Assembly: GCA_000711775.1 (NCBI GenBank)
Contig: ARYC01000608.1
Span: forward strand, 43,513-107,512
DNA length: 64,000 nucleotides
Origin: Oxytricha trifallax
Taxonomy: Eukaryota > Ciliophora > Spirotrichea > Sporadotrichida > Oxytrichidae
Direction of reading: 5' to 3'
The notes beneath the pieces are model-generated. The model saw only the letters and a list, made by a program, of their open reading frames with translations, searched no databases and was not told where the DNA came from. Positions 34,200 through 45,389 of the stretch are shown here, one piece after another; the first letter of the stretch is position 1; each line of letters opens with the position of its first letter. The position numbers and the translations under genes were made by a program.

Positions 34200-35010
34200 C
34201 AGCACAGTTGGCAACTTTTTTGGCGTTGACAACAACTAAAATTAGATTTATATTATTTAATGTTAAATAATCAGTTCGAGTAATTTTTATGATATTTCAT
34301 CTTTTAAAAGCTAACCTTTTTGCAAGTTCTTAAACCAAATTAATATCTTTAACCATCTTAATTTATCGTTCTGTGATATTACTCACTTTCTTTGTTAATC
34401 TTTCTAATTATGTTGTTAAAATAGATTAAATAAATTCAGATTTAAGGATTCTAAATAAAAATGAAAAACAAATTAAACTAAATTAAAAAAAAAAGTAACT
34501 GCCTTTATTTAGGAAAACATTCAGATCAAATTAAATCCTTATCTTGTTAGTTTCCCTGAATTTAAATTTAAATATGTGAATACTTTATGCTTATAATAAT
34601 TTTATTAATTCATATAGATTCAATTAATATTTGTAACACTTTTTCAAGCTAAATTCTTTACTAGCACTGTGTTCAAAGTTGTTGCAATAGGCACTCTAAA
34701 TTTATCTTCTCTGTATCTTCATGATATTTTCTTGAGCTCCATTAAGACATACATTAACAAAAATAAATAATATTTTTCTATAGAGTTTTACAAAAATTCC
34801 TAATAAATTTTATATCTTTTTTTGGCATAGTTCATTATTTGTATTTTGTTTTAGAAAACAATTAGATTTTCTTGTAAATCACTGCACTGGTAATTTTCTT
34901 ATTCATAAATTTCTTAATAAATAAAATCCTTCTTAATATTTTATTTCCAAGATGGTCTTCACGAAGTATTTATATACTTATCTATCTCCATACAGAAAAA
35001 TATTATTCGT
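34200..35010 (-). CDS. Hypothetical protein
   Basis: Reading down from about 35000: KYFVKTILEIKYQEGF, then (frame change) ENYQCSDLQENLIVFQNKI and AKKRYKIYQEFLQNSIEKYY. After another change near 34750 come GAQENIMKIQRRQIQSAYCN and a long open frame ending LERLTKKVSNITERQIKMVK, INLVQELAKRLAFKR, TGA, NIIKITRTDYLTLNNIN, VAKKVANCADQ-like sequence and TGA near 34197. Helical and basic. A plus-strand frame 34141-34464 overlaps it and is less protein-like. No family recognised; frame shifts make the product uncertain. Confidence 0.45.
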
Positions 35011-35139
35011 GTCATTCTAGTAGTAGTATGTTTAATTTTAAAAATAGAAGATAAAAAAAGTGATAATTTAAGCTGTTCTTAGAAATTTATAATAAATGTT
35101 CTATCGAGCAACTTTTCAAAATGGAAAAAAAATACAAAT

Positions 35140-35394
35140 TTTATCTTAATTAAAAATGGAAGAATTAAATTAACAAGTATATAAAATATTAAGCCAAACT
35201 TCTTGGCTCAGTAAAAATTGTATATTGCAAAAAAGAAATCAAATTAAATGAAGTTTTGAACTATTTTTCCTAGAAGAATAGATGTCAAGAAATCTTATAG
35301 ATATATTGATAAACTTAAATTGAAAGATAAGGCTGATGTTAGACTATGGAGAAACAAAGAAACTGGTATTAGTTAATAGTTATCTTTGATATAT
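35140..35394 (+). CDS. Coding fragment beside the satellite
   Basis: QAKLLGSVKIVYCKKEIKLN, then VLNYFSQKN and, one frame over, RIDVKKSYRYIDKLKLKDKA and DVRLWRNKETGIS. The composition is clearly coding. The frame runs straight into the tandem repeats, so the gene may be cut by them. Confidence 0.4.
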
Positions 35395-36130
35395 TTTGAC
35401 TTCATTCAAAGAATTAACTCTTAATTCATGCATTTTTTAATTGAACACTTGGTCGCCGTAATCATGGTCATGGTCACTATGGTCATAAGGACTAAGATAG
35501 AATTGTAAACGTGAAAACGTTACTGGTGTTGGGTGTTCGTGGTAACTGCTCTATAAGGGACGTCAAAGAAAGAATTAACATTAAATAAAGGATTTTAAAG
35601 TGATCAAGTGATTACCATGATCATAGTCATGGTCACTAACTAGGACAACGAGGGCATTATAAGCGTTAAAAACGTAACTCGTGTTGAGAGGTCTTGGTCT
35701 CTGCTCTATTTTTACGTCATTTGACTATCAACATTTTATCAAGCATTTAAAGAGATAGCGTGGACACCGTGGTGATGTTCATGGTTACGATCAATATCAC
35801 GAAGACAGCAAGTGAATTGACCAGATGACTATGTAACTGGTGAGTTGATTGGTTCTGGAAGTGGTCTCTGATCTATTTGACTTCATTCGACAAATTAACA
35901 TTGATATCATTATTTTTTAAGAGATCACTTGGTCACCGTTTATAGTCATCATCATGGGGACCACGGGGTTAGTGATCACTTGAATAGCTGTTTTGTTGAA
36001 AGGTGCCGTGGTGACTGGTTAATTTTGACGTCAAAATGACGAATTAACCTGATATCAAGCATTTTATAGTGATCACGTGGTCACATTGGTTATAGTCATG
36101 ACAACCATGGTTACGACTACCACGATTGCA
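35395..36130. repeat. Degenerate satellite, five units of about 150-168 bp
   Basis: Five tandem, diverged units start near 35395, 35559, 35709, 35877 and 36025. Each opens with TTTGACTTCATTC- or TTTGACGTCAAA-like sequence and AATTAACATT. It continues with a GC-richer block rich in GGTCA/TGACC (CATGGTCATGGTCAC, GTGATCACGTGGTCAC) and ends CTCTAT-like. The last unit is truncated. GC is much higher than in the flanks. No ORF is maintained across units. Confidence 0.85.
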
Positions 36131-36340
36131 TTGCAAAATCTCTAATAATTAATATATTTATCACTTTTATGAATAGTATTTGTCTTCTCATATTAACAGG
36201 AAATCTTAGACTTTTTCTAGTTTGTCAACAGTCTCCTCAATCTATTTTATGTTTTATTTCTATTTTACTTCAAAATTCACTATTTAAATTGGTTCATCTT
36301 CATCAGTGATTTTTATGCTTAAGCTTGAAATTCAAAATAT

Positions 36341-37487
36341 CAAAACCCCTTAATATGTTTTGATTGATTAGTGGAATGTTGGGGGATTATATTTTCTATT
36401 GATTATTTTTATTTTTGAGTTATATTAAATTTTAGCTATTATCTCCATATTGGATTATTCTTTAATATTTTATCATTTCTACATCTATATTAATCTATGT
36501 AGAAATAAATCAGCTAATAAATTTAAATGATAGTGAATTTTTTGTTTCTTTACTTATTCTTAGTAAGCTATCTTAATTTTATGAAAAATACTTCTTATAT
36601 TTCCTTAAGATAATTTTATTATAAAATACTTTGATACTAATATAGTTTTAATAAATAAGTACATGGTTCCCAGAAAGTTTTGAAAAAAATTGGAACTTTT
36701 CCATTAAAACCTCAATAGTTTAAAACTAGGCATTAATTAAGTTTGGGGCAATTAAAATAGTACCAATTAAAATTATACGAATTAGGATCAGTACTAATTA
36801 AATTGAAACTAATTAAGCAGTAATTTAATGGAATTTAATTGGTAAAATGGAAATCTATTTCTAAAATTTGTTACAGTTTTCGCTAACTATCTCCATTTCT
36901 CTTTAAAGTTTTGACCTCATATAAGATGCCCATATTTAATAGGAGTGCTAAAATTTATAGAAATAATATATACAAAATTTTGAGATTTATAACCATTTAT
37001 TATACTTTGATTATTGAAACATTATATGAAAATTTTAATATTAAATATATTTACGTTTACAAACCTTTTTTTGTTTGATGAAAATATGTAAATAAAGAAC
37101 GTAAGCTAAAAGAAATGAAATCATTAAATCGAATTTGAAAAAAATTGTATTATGGAAACATATAAATAATCATGCATAAATGCAGAATTTTAAATGATTC
37201 AATCATCAAATTTTATAAAGACTATCAGTAAAGTGATAACTATTGAGAAAAATTAAAAAAAGAAAAATAGATCACTCATGCTTAACTTTTTAAATAAAAA
37301 TGCAACAACATATATATAATAATGAGATAGTATAAGTTAAGCATAAAAAAAAAATTAATCATATTAAACTTTCATATTTTCATAACCAGAGTAATAATTA
37401 AGCTTCCTATCACTGATAAACCGTAATCCCTAACATTACTCTCAACAATTAAAACGTATAAAACTCATTAAGAGGTTTTGGGGTTTT
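36341..37487. mobile_element. Short telomere-ended element, copy 2
   Basis: Left end CAAAACCCCTTAATATG, right end GAGGTTTTGGGGTTTT, with inverted subterminal blocks (TGATTAGTGGAATGTTGGGG against CTAACATTACTCTCAACAA). The interior matches the element in the ligase gene: TTTTCCATTAAAACCTCA, GGATCAGTACTAATTAAATT, GTTACAGTTTTCG, AATAAAGAACG. No coding capacity. The target duplication is not clear here (TAT on the left, ATT on the right). Confidence 0.85.
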
Positions 37488-37489
37488 AT

Positions 37490-38080
37490 TCCATTTTAAG
37501 TATCAACATTTCTGAAAAAATTATAATTATATATTGATTTAAGATTAAGAACTTTGATTAATTTGATATGATATATGGACAATTAATTTGTTGAAAAATT
37601 TAGCATTCAAATTTGATATTAATTTTAAAGAAAAAATCTAGTTAATACAATTTATCGCTAATATATACTTCAATAAATCGTGATTTCAACAGTCTAAGCC
37701 ATTTATAAATCAATGTGCCAGTCATCGAGGCAGGTCTCGAGTTCAACACTCAAAAGTAAAGGCTAATTGCTTTTCAACTTGAGAAGTCCCGCTCTTGAGC
37801 TTAACTTGACTTATCTTGCTAGATCAAATCTGATCTAATAATTTTTATAGTGCCTCATATAACTTGTCCAAATTTAAATTAAAATTGATCGTTGGATACA
37901 ATTTGCTTCTTGATTAAAGAACCTAAAACCTCGAAAAATACTATTTTGGTCTTTCATGGGAGACTGCTCAAGCCTGCTAATTGGATTAGAAGCACGAGTC
38001 AAAGTTCAAGAATCAGTAATATAATTGAAATTATTTTAATTTAACTTGCTAAAATAATCGGATTAATCAATAAATTCAAT
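37490..38080. other. Unassigned stretch
   Basis: Mixed A/T-rich sequence. 37690-37970 is GC-richer (CATCGAGGCAGGTCTCGAG) and may be a coding or RNA-derived relic, but I could not assign it. Confidence 0.3.
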
Positions 38081-38084
38081 ATAT

Positions 38085-38225
38085 AAGTTGCAAGTTGGTA
38101 AGGTGTTCTTGTTCTTACACCACATCGCCAATCTCTCTCAAATATTCGAAACAGAATTCGCTTTGACTACCAAAAGAAACTTCTCACTGCTAAATTTTGC
38201 TACTCTCACAAATTAATGATTATTT
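38085..38225 (+). CDS. Coding fragment, hypothetical
   Basis: One open plus frame: LQVGKVFLFLHHIANLSQIF, ETEFALTTKRNFSLLNFATL. Bounded by A/T-rich DNA on both sides. No family recognised. Confidence 0.4.
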
Positions 38226-38344
38226 AATCTTTAATTTACTTTTTTCATTCGTCAAGTGAACTAGACTTCTCCCAAAAAAACAGGTTTAATGAATGTAATT
38301 AACTAAAAAGTGATTATTTATTGTAATTTAATGATGATAGATCA

Positions 38345-38495
38345 GCTAAGTTTAAAGTGAGCAATCATGGTATCCTCGATGACACTTTCATGCACAGAGT
38401 AAGCAGCTCCAGGACTCTTGGTTTAATCTTAGCTTTCAACCTCAAGTCAATTGATGTACAAAAAAGCAAAATCCTCCCCTTCAGACTCCATTTGA
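38345..38495 (-). CDS. Small ORF, N-terminal or short protein
   Basis: From ATG (complement of about 38493): MESEGEDFAFLYIN, TGA, LEVESQDQTKSPGAAYSVHE, SVIEDTMIAHFKLS. The TGA lies in frame within otherwise good coding sequence. About 48 codons; not recognised. Confidence 0.4.
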
Positions 38496-38499
38496 TTTC

Positions 38500-39080
38500 A
38501 AATTCTTAACAGCAAAAGACAATTTCATGTTTTCATGAAATGAAATCAAGCAAATCAACACTTCATTTTGTTGAAATATAAGAGGGACAATATTATATTT
38601 ACTCGCATTTATTAAACATCTGCTATAATACTTTTTAAACTAACAATTTTGACAAATTAGTTTGCGTTATATTTAGATGTATTGATATGCGTTTATTTAT
38701 AAACCTTAAATTTTGTATTTTAATTAATTTTTCAGCAAATCAATGCATTTTTCTTTGAAATTTTACATTATCCAATTTTATACAATGAAAAAGTAACTTA
38801 CCATCGACAATATCTAAAAGTTCTTATTTTTGCAACTTTATTAATTTATCTGTGCAAATTTGGTGTTTCTTGAACATTTTTATGACTCTCCAATTATAAT
38901 TTACTTATTAAAATATTTTTAAATTAAAATTATTAATTAATTCGCACTCATCTAATTTCTTGATTCTAATAAGAAAATAGAGAGGACTTGATATATACTT
39001 ATTTTCACTTGAAATTATAGATTTTAAAGATCAATGTAACAATATTAACTTAATCCAAGTGATCATTTGGCTGTATCAAT
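38500..39080. other. AT-rich non-coding stretch
   Basis: No feature seen. Confidence 0.4.
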
Positions 39081-39520
39081 TTTCAAAACAGTATTTTCTT
39101 CTCTTAGTGTTATAGTTTATCTCCATACTCAATCATAAAATAGTCAAATTTATCCATGCTTATTTTTCCATCTTGATCTCTATCCTTGGTCTAAAGTGAT
39201 TTCTGTAGTTAATTCTCAACGTATTTAGTCATTGAATTTGTTAGAGTATTGACCAGTTTTTAATCAGAAAAGTTATTGAGGAAATAAGAGTCAACTAACA
39301 TCTCAAAATCGCGTATTTATTAATTGGACATACTTATGTTTAAATTTCTTAACGTGTTTCTTAGTTGTTTAATGGGTAAAATTCCATTATCAAGATGTTT
39401 CTTTGAGGTTGTTTGAGCTATCATTCAAAAAGTTAGGACCTTAACAATTCGATTTCATTTAGATTTTACCATTATTGAGAAGTCATCTCTTTCAGAATTT
39501 TTAATTAGTTTTAATCAATT
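39080..39520 (-). CDS. EF-hand calcium-binding protein, partial
   Basis: The minus strand carries one frame with KHLDNGILPIKQLRNTLRNL and NISMSNQQIRDFEMLVDSYF, then NTLTNSMTKYVENQLQKSL and an EF-hand loop DRDQDGKISMDKFDYFM (near 39170). The loop has Asp at 1, 3 and 5, Gly at 6, Ile at 8 and Asp at 12, where Glu is usual. The first pair LDNGILPIKQL is a degenerate EF-hand. Upstream the same frame contains two TGAs (SK-TGA-NRIVKVLTF-TGA-MIAQ) that would fit Trp. The end at about 39090 is a TGA. Likely a calmodulin/CDPK-like or cytoskeletal protein; the start is not identified. Confidence 0.6.
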
Positions 39521-39559
39521 AAGTATTTTTATTTAGAGTTATAATCAAATAATATTCTA

Positions 39560-40250
39560 CTGTTAAAAACACAAATAAAATGAGTAAAAACAGAAATAAG
39601 TAATCTACCAGTTTCCGATAACAACAAAAATAATAATAAAATCTATTATACATATAACAAATAAATAATCCAATTTTTCAAATTCTTGATACTATTAGAA
39701 TGACTATTATAAATAATTTAATATTTGGCAGGTATGCTCTTATAGGGATTGCATACGGGTTATATCAGGAAGAATTGGAAGGTATCACTCATTATATAGA
39801 TTTATAATGTAATGAAAAAAATTTTTTGTATCAATGACTCAAGCATCATGAGTTTAACAATTATAAACACACATTTATTATACTAATCAATAATCGGTAA
39901 AACTAATAACAAAACAGAATTTCAATCACCTAATATAATAATCAAACATAAACTCATAATACTAACAATCGCAATCAGCTGAATCAAAGGTTAAATGAAT
40001 CAATGAGATGAGAAGTTTAAAATGTGACTTATAAAAATTGGAATCATTCCTAGACTCGATTGGATATTAATCAAGTGTTTAAGATGCTGGATTTACTTAC
40101 AGTTTTAAGAAAAGCTAGATGCAGTTTCGAATAAAAAAGTATTTATATAAATCTTCAAATATTTGTAGCAAATTTCTTGAGCTTTATTATATAGAATATT
40201 TTAGGTAAAAGTATGAATTAATTAATAAAGCGATATGCAAATAAGCGATA
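39560..40250. other. AT-rich non-coding stretch
   Basis: No convincing feature. It includes the likely upstream region of the LRR gene. Confidence 0.35.
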
Positions 40251-40252
40251 GA

Positions 40253-43200
40253 ATGATACAACAGTACTTAGAGTTAGTTTAGAAAATGTAAGTAAATTAA
40301 TGAAAAAATGCAATTGAAATTTACAAAATTTGTTAGGTTGAAATCTGAAGAGATGAGGTATTTATTAGACTTCTTAACGAAAATTGATGCTCCTTTTTTC
40401 AATCACATTTTAACTGATTTTTAATGCATTACCTCAATATTTATCTATTCAGATAAAAGTGGGCCTAAAGAGTTGTAGAAATTCGAGAATAGTTACAGTA
40501 GAGGAAATAAAAAAGTAAATTTATTTGAGTATATATGCAAGCAAAATGATGAAGGTCTATAAAATAATCACAGATCTTAGGTTAATAATTCTGGAGAGTA
40601 AAATGGGCTTATAAACACTTCAAAAGTTAATTAATCAGGGTATGGTTAAGATTCATCAGTTCAACCTAATATGTAAATTAAGTTTGCTGAGAAAGAATGC
40701 AGTTAAAACTATAAGATAAATAGCTTAATTGTTCCAGTTCTTGTTAAAAACATATAAACAATCACAATTTGAGGAGCATTCTAATTGCACATTTTAAGTT
40801 TACATCAAAATCTTGGGAAGATATTGGTAATGCAATATTGCAATATAACCCTATCAAATATCTTTGTTTTCAAGCTTGCAACCTCTATTAAAGTAAACCT
40901 ATTTCATGAACTTTAAAATAAGTTGTTATTCTTATAAGTTTAATAATTTACAAATGCTGATTAAAAGCCTTGTTCTTAACAAATCTATCGAAAAGTTATT
41001 TTTATCAGACAATAATCTATAAGATTAAAACTTCATTCACATTGTAAAATTTATGAAAGAATAGGGAGAAAAAAGAGAAAGCACACTTTGAAAAACAGGT
41101 TTGAGGCATGGTGAACTTGGAAAAAATCTTTCAAAGATTAAACCAACCTATTTAAAATAATAACCATATCATAAACTTAATTATTAACTAGTAAAATTTA
41201 CCCATTATTAATATGCAAATTTAATAAACACGATATAAGTAGAAGAAAGATTATATCTAAAATCGAAAGAGACTTAGAGAAGTGATTTTAAAGCGAAATA
41301 ATTTGGGTCAATTCTTAATTAAAATCTATTGAAATGTCTTAGATATGATCGATCATAAAGCTTATTGATCTTTAAGGAAACAATTTTGATTTAGTATTGA
41401 TAAAAAAACCTAATCAAATAGTCACTTAGATAAAAATATTACCTTGGTCTCTCTCGATATGAAAAATAATCTAGGTATTGATGAAAAATGCAAGAAATAA
41501 ATAGCTTTATGTTTTAAAAAAATACTGAGTTGATGAAGAGCGAAGTGAAAGAAATCAGAGATGAATGGATAAGGCCAGAGTTTTGACTTTTAAAATACCA
41601 TCAAGGATTTGAGAGGGTCTTGGAATTGCTTTCATAGCAAATTTTAATAAGAATTCTTTGAATCAAACGTTCAATGAGTCATTAAGTCTTTCGAATAGTA
41701 GAAGTCCTACTTTAAAAGTGAGATAAAAATCACTGAATAATGGCACTTTTCATATAAATAGGGTAAATTGTTCGAAGTAATAAGACACTTTTTAATTTAG
41801 AATATAAAAGTAAAAATGATCTTATATAAGGCTTGAAAAGAGATGTCACAATAAAATACAATCAAGACATTGAAAATTTGAAACAAATAGTGAGATAGAA
41901 TTAAAGATCCACATATAGCAGTACACGGAAAAGAGTTTTGATTGATTAAATCGATTATATGAAAAGAGGTTTTCAAAATTAAATTATGACTTAATAAATA
42001 AAGAATGAAAAGAAAACAATATAAGAACAGAAAAAATCAAGACTTGGGATTATCAAATTTTTACTTAAAATAATAAATAATAAAATTCCTCTCGTAGATA
42101 GAGAAAAACGGAGATATTGGTATAAAAATCAAATCATATTTAAAAGTCTACAGAAAAGAAGCCATCGATAATTAAATCTGGAAAGAAAAGCTAAGTATAT
42201 AAATTCAATGCATTATATAATCAGGACATAAGTTAGAAAAAAGTTGTCTTTCCAAAAGTGGTTCATTTAGTGACTTTTAAGTATAAAATCTTAATAAATT
42301 TAAAAGAAAATAGACTTTTCAATAGTTGATCAAAAGATTGAACCAATGGAAATATTTACGAACTTGTCTAACATTGATCCAAGAGAAACTAACCAAGAAA
42401 CCTAAAAGAAAAAAGTTTCAAATCCATTATCTGCTTTAGAAAAACATAAACTTTCCTCTTTTTATAATTTTAGTAGTGGTTCATGATAAAACTGTAAGAA
42501 TTTTAGAATTAGGACTTCCAATCAGAAGATAAAATAACATGTTTCTTCTAGATTTATTATCATTATTGATTCATTATAAAATGATGCAGCTGTATGATAA
42601 CAAAGCCATAATATCACAGGAATACGATGAGCATATAAATACTCTACAAAAGAATCAAGATGGTCATAGTTTACTTCCTCATATTCATTAAGACATAGAT
42701 TTGATTAAACAACTAACCGATTAAAAATTCGAAAAGGTTAAATAAAGAATGGATATTTTTTTAACCGAGTTGAATAAATTAATGGATACCATGAATTTTA
42801 AGTAGTTAGACCCCAGCCTAAAAGTCATAGTTCATCAACAGTATGAGTAATTTATTGAAATTGCAGAAGAAAAACAGCACATAGAATTTCAGCAGGATGA
42901 TTAGCATTCTAAATATAGCTCTTAATAAAATCAAGCAAATATTTCTCAAAATTAAGCTAAGTAGGTTTAAAATGCTCAACCACAACAATTAGACGGAAAC
43001 CAAAATCAAATTAACAACAAAATGTGGTAGCAGTAATACAAATCAAATGAAACCTTAAGAAGTGAATTGCCCATCGATTATGAAGACAGTATGCAATTGA
43101 TAGCAACTAAGTTAGAGCAAAGCCCTTAAAAGATTAACTCTAAACACTAATAATTAATCAATGAAATGAATTAAAACTAGCAATAGAAATAGCAGGAGAA

Positions 43201-43579
43201 TGTAATTATGTAATAATAGTTCAATAATCTACAGACGAGAGATAATTTTGAAAAGTATCCATTCCCTTACACATTAAATAACGATGAAGAGCAAGTTCAT
43301 CACAATACAGGCAATTCAATCATAAATGATAGAAATATTTCATCTAGTTAACTGGTAAATATCATTAAAAATTGAAAAAATTAAATTAGCATAAATTGTC
43401 ATTAAACCAATTAAAAAGAAATTAATTTTATATACAATAATAGCAACAGCTTATATACGCGATAAAACATGTAAAATTTAAACTTAAATGTATAAAATAA
43501 AGATTAACATGACGAAGACGAAGAAGATGAGTACTATTTAGATCAACAATTGTACTATAACGAAGATGACTTACGATGA
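40253..43579 (+). CDS. LRR- and Gln-rich protein, multi-exon
   Basis: ATG 40253 (MIQQYLELVQKM) is spliced over a 49 nt intron (40288-40336, GTAAGT..GTTAG) to LKSEEMRYLLDFLTKIDAPF, rebuilding one frame. A polar domain runs to about 40770. Next come ribonuclease-inhibitor-like LRRs: SIEKLFLSDNNLQDQNFIHI (about 41000) and NITLVSLDMKNNLGIDEKC (about 41440). A basic linker follows, then from about 42490 VVHDKTVRILELGLPIRR and a long frame from 42581 (MMQLYDNKAIISQEYDEHIN) rich in Gln/Asn. It ends in an acidic tail HDEDEEDEYY..NEDDLR, TGA 43577. TGA at 43373-43375 is in frame inside this last exon. Several frame changes in the middle are probably more introns or indels. Confidence 0.6.
40288..40336 (+). 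other. Predicted 49 nt spliceosomal intron
   Basis: Donor GTAAGTAAATT, acceptor TTTGTTAG. Removal joins AAA AT to G TTG AAA and keeps the frame (QKMLKSEE). The same length recurs in the ARL2BP-like gene. Confidence 0.7.
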
Positions 43580-43689
43580 ACATATTTATATATATATCTT
43601 GATATAACCATAAAAGATGGTTATATTAATCATTTATATTAGTTTTCACTTTAGAATCATATAATACCAATTAATTTTTCTGTCCTCAA

Positions 43690-43800
43690 ATACAGTTCCC
43701 TGGAAGTGAAAGAGGATTGTGTAGACATAATGTGGAATAAGAGAGTTTAGAAAACTCAAGAACAAGCAGGAATATCAAATCACATAGTTATATAAATATT
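43690..43800 (+). CDS. Short coding fragment, hypothetical
   Basis: SLEVKEDCVDIMWNKRVQKT, then QEQAGISNHIVI. Flanked by A/T-rich sequence; could be an extra exon. Not recognised. Confidence 0.3.
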
Positions 43801-43989
43801 CATTTTATTATTATAGGAATAACATGCAATATAGATCCTTCAACAGGAAATAACAGTAAATAAACTCTAATGAGTAGGTTGTGCTAAAAACTGCTGCTAG
43901 TAATGTTGATAAAATTATTCATTAATTCTATTTTGTTTTATGATTTAAACTTCACCATGCAACTTTAGGTTAAAATTAAATTCATAGCT

Positions 43990-45000
43990 GAAATTAATAA
44001 TTAAACAAATTTAAATTGTGATAAGTATCGCTGGACGGTCCTATCTAAGTGAACATTCAGTTCATAAAATGATTAATTATAAACTCCTTGATAATCAATT
44101 GTGTTGTTTAATTTGAATTGTACTCCCTTCCCCAGCTATTTACGATTATTATTGAAATTTCCACTATGATCCAGTGCAATATTGTTACCTCTTGTACCAG
44201 GTCTAAGAATACCGCTATTATTCATGTATGATGTTTAAGGAACATTTTATTCCTCAAAGTAAAGTTTAATTGTTTGGTATTAAAGCAGGATCTATTGAGA
44301 TGATTCTATTGTTGAAAAACTTCTAGGATTAATCTTAATTTTAAAGCAGTCTGTTTTTATTGGAAAACTTTGCATTATTTTTGCTACTATTACCACGGCT
44401 TTAAGTACCTATTAAACCCACTTGCGTAAACTATGGTATTGTGTCTATTCATTCTTTATTGATCTTTATTTCTCGAAATTATGACATGCATACAGGCCAC
44501 TAAATGATTTATGAAGGCCACTTGAAAATACTGTTTTCATAAGTTGACTTATTAAAATCGTAAACTATTTTTGGAGCCTCCTGCACTAAATTAGCAAAAT
44601 TTTCTAGCATTGGTTGAATTTAAAGTTTAATTGTTTAAGGAACCACAATAGTTAGATATATCTACAAATTATGCTTTGTTTATCAGTAGATCCATGCTAT
44701 CTTATCATTCTATTCATTTTTGGCAGTTTTACAGGTGCTACTTCTACTGATGCTTATTTAAAATTTAAGAATGTACTTGCTGAAGCTGGATTAGCATTGC
44801 AGAATTATTTCTGTAAATTTTATCATTTTCTTGCTTTCTCACATAGAGATTAAGAGCCTTCTCATCGTACACTGAATTATTGAATGGCTTACCAAGTTCA
44901 TTGAAACCTTTTTCTCTTAGTCTTTTCCTCTATAAACAATGATTTATTTACACATGTTTCTCATTAATTTATAAGTAGATTTCAAGTCTTACAGTAAATA
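43990..45000 (-). CDS. Hypothetical protein, Asn/Gln-rich
   Basis: Reading down from about 44930: LQRKRLREKGFNELGKPFNN, then VRKQENDKIYRNNSAMLIQL. Later (44600-44450) come MLENFANLVQEAPKIVYDFN, STYENSIFKWPSQIIQWPV and INKE-TGA-IDTIPQFTQVG in one frame. Then follow RGNSSKNNAKFSNKNRLLQN, a frame change near 44270, and MNNSGILRPGTRGNNIALDH, QGVYNQSFYELNVHLDRTVQ to about 44020. An alternative second frame stays free of TGA for over 250 codons here, so the product is uncertain. No domain recognised. Confidence 0.4.
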
Positions 45001-45389
45001 TAGAGAACATCTTTTCCAATAGTATCTCGCTTGATTGATTGATAGTATTCAACTCGATATCTTTATTTAATTTTTCCTTTGCTCTTAATTGCAGATGTTT
45101 GTTTTTGTGTGGGCTCTATTAACCAAAGATGATTTCACTGATTCAAGTTTCTCATAGAGATTTCGGTTTTCTTAAAATAGTCCTATATATTGATAAATAA
45201 TTATTGTATAAGAGAACAAATTAACACACATTAAATTATTGACTCTGTTTCTATATTTTGTAAGGTATAGTAGCATTTCATGATTTATATTCTCAAATAA
45301 ATTATGAATTTAAATTTTTAGCATTTATTGAATTAATTAGGATATTACTCAACAAGAAAGTTAAATCAATATAAGAAAAGAAAACATTT

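Noticed and set aside
34141..34464. Plus ORF starting MDLNVQALYLLKQ, 107 codons without TGA
   Set aside because: The minus-strand frame over the same bases has a better helical protein pattern and connects to further coding sequence upstream. Kept only as a possibility.
37688..37760. Possible tRNA or tRNA-derived SINE (GTCTCGAGTTCAACACTC)
   Set aside because: The T-arm is passable but no matching acceptor stem or A box could be found; too degenerate to call.
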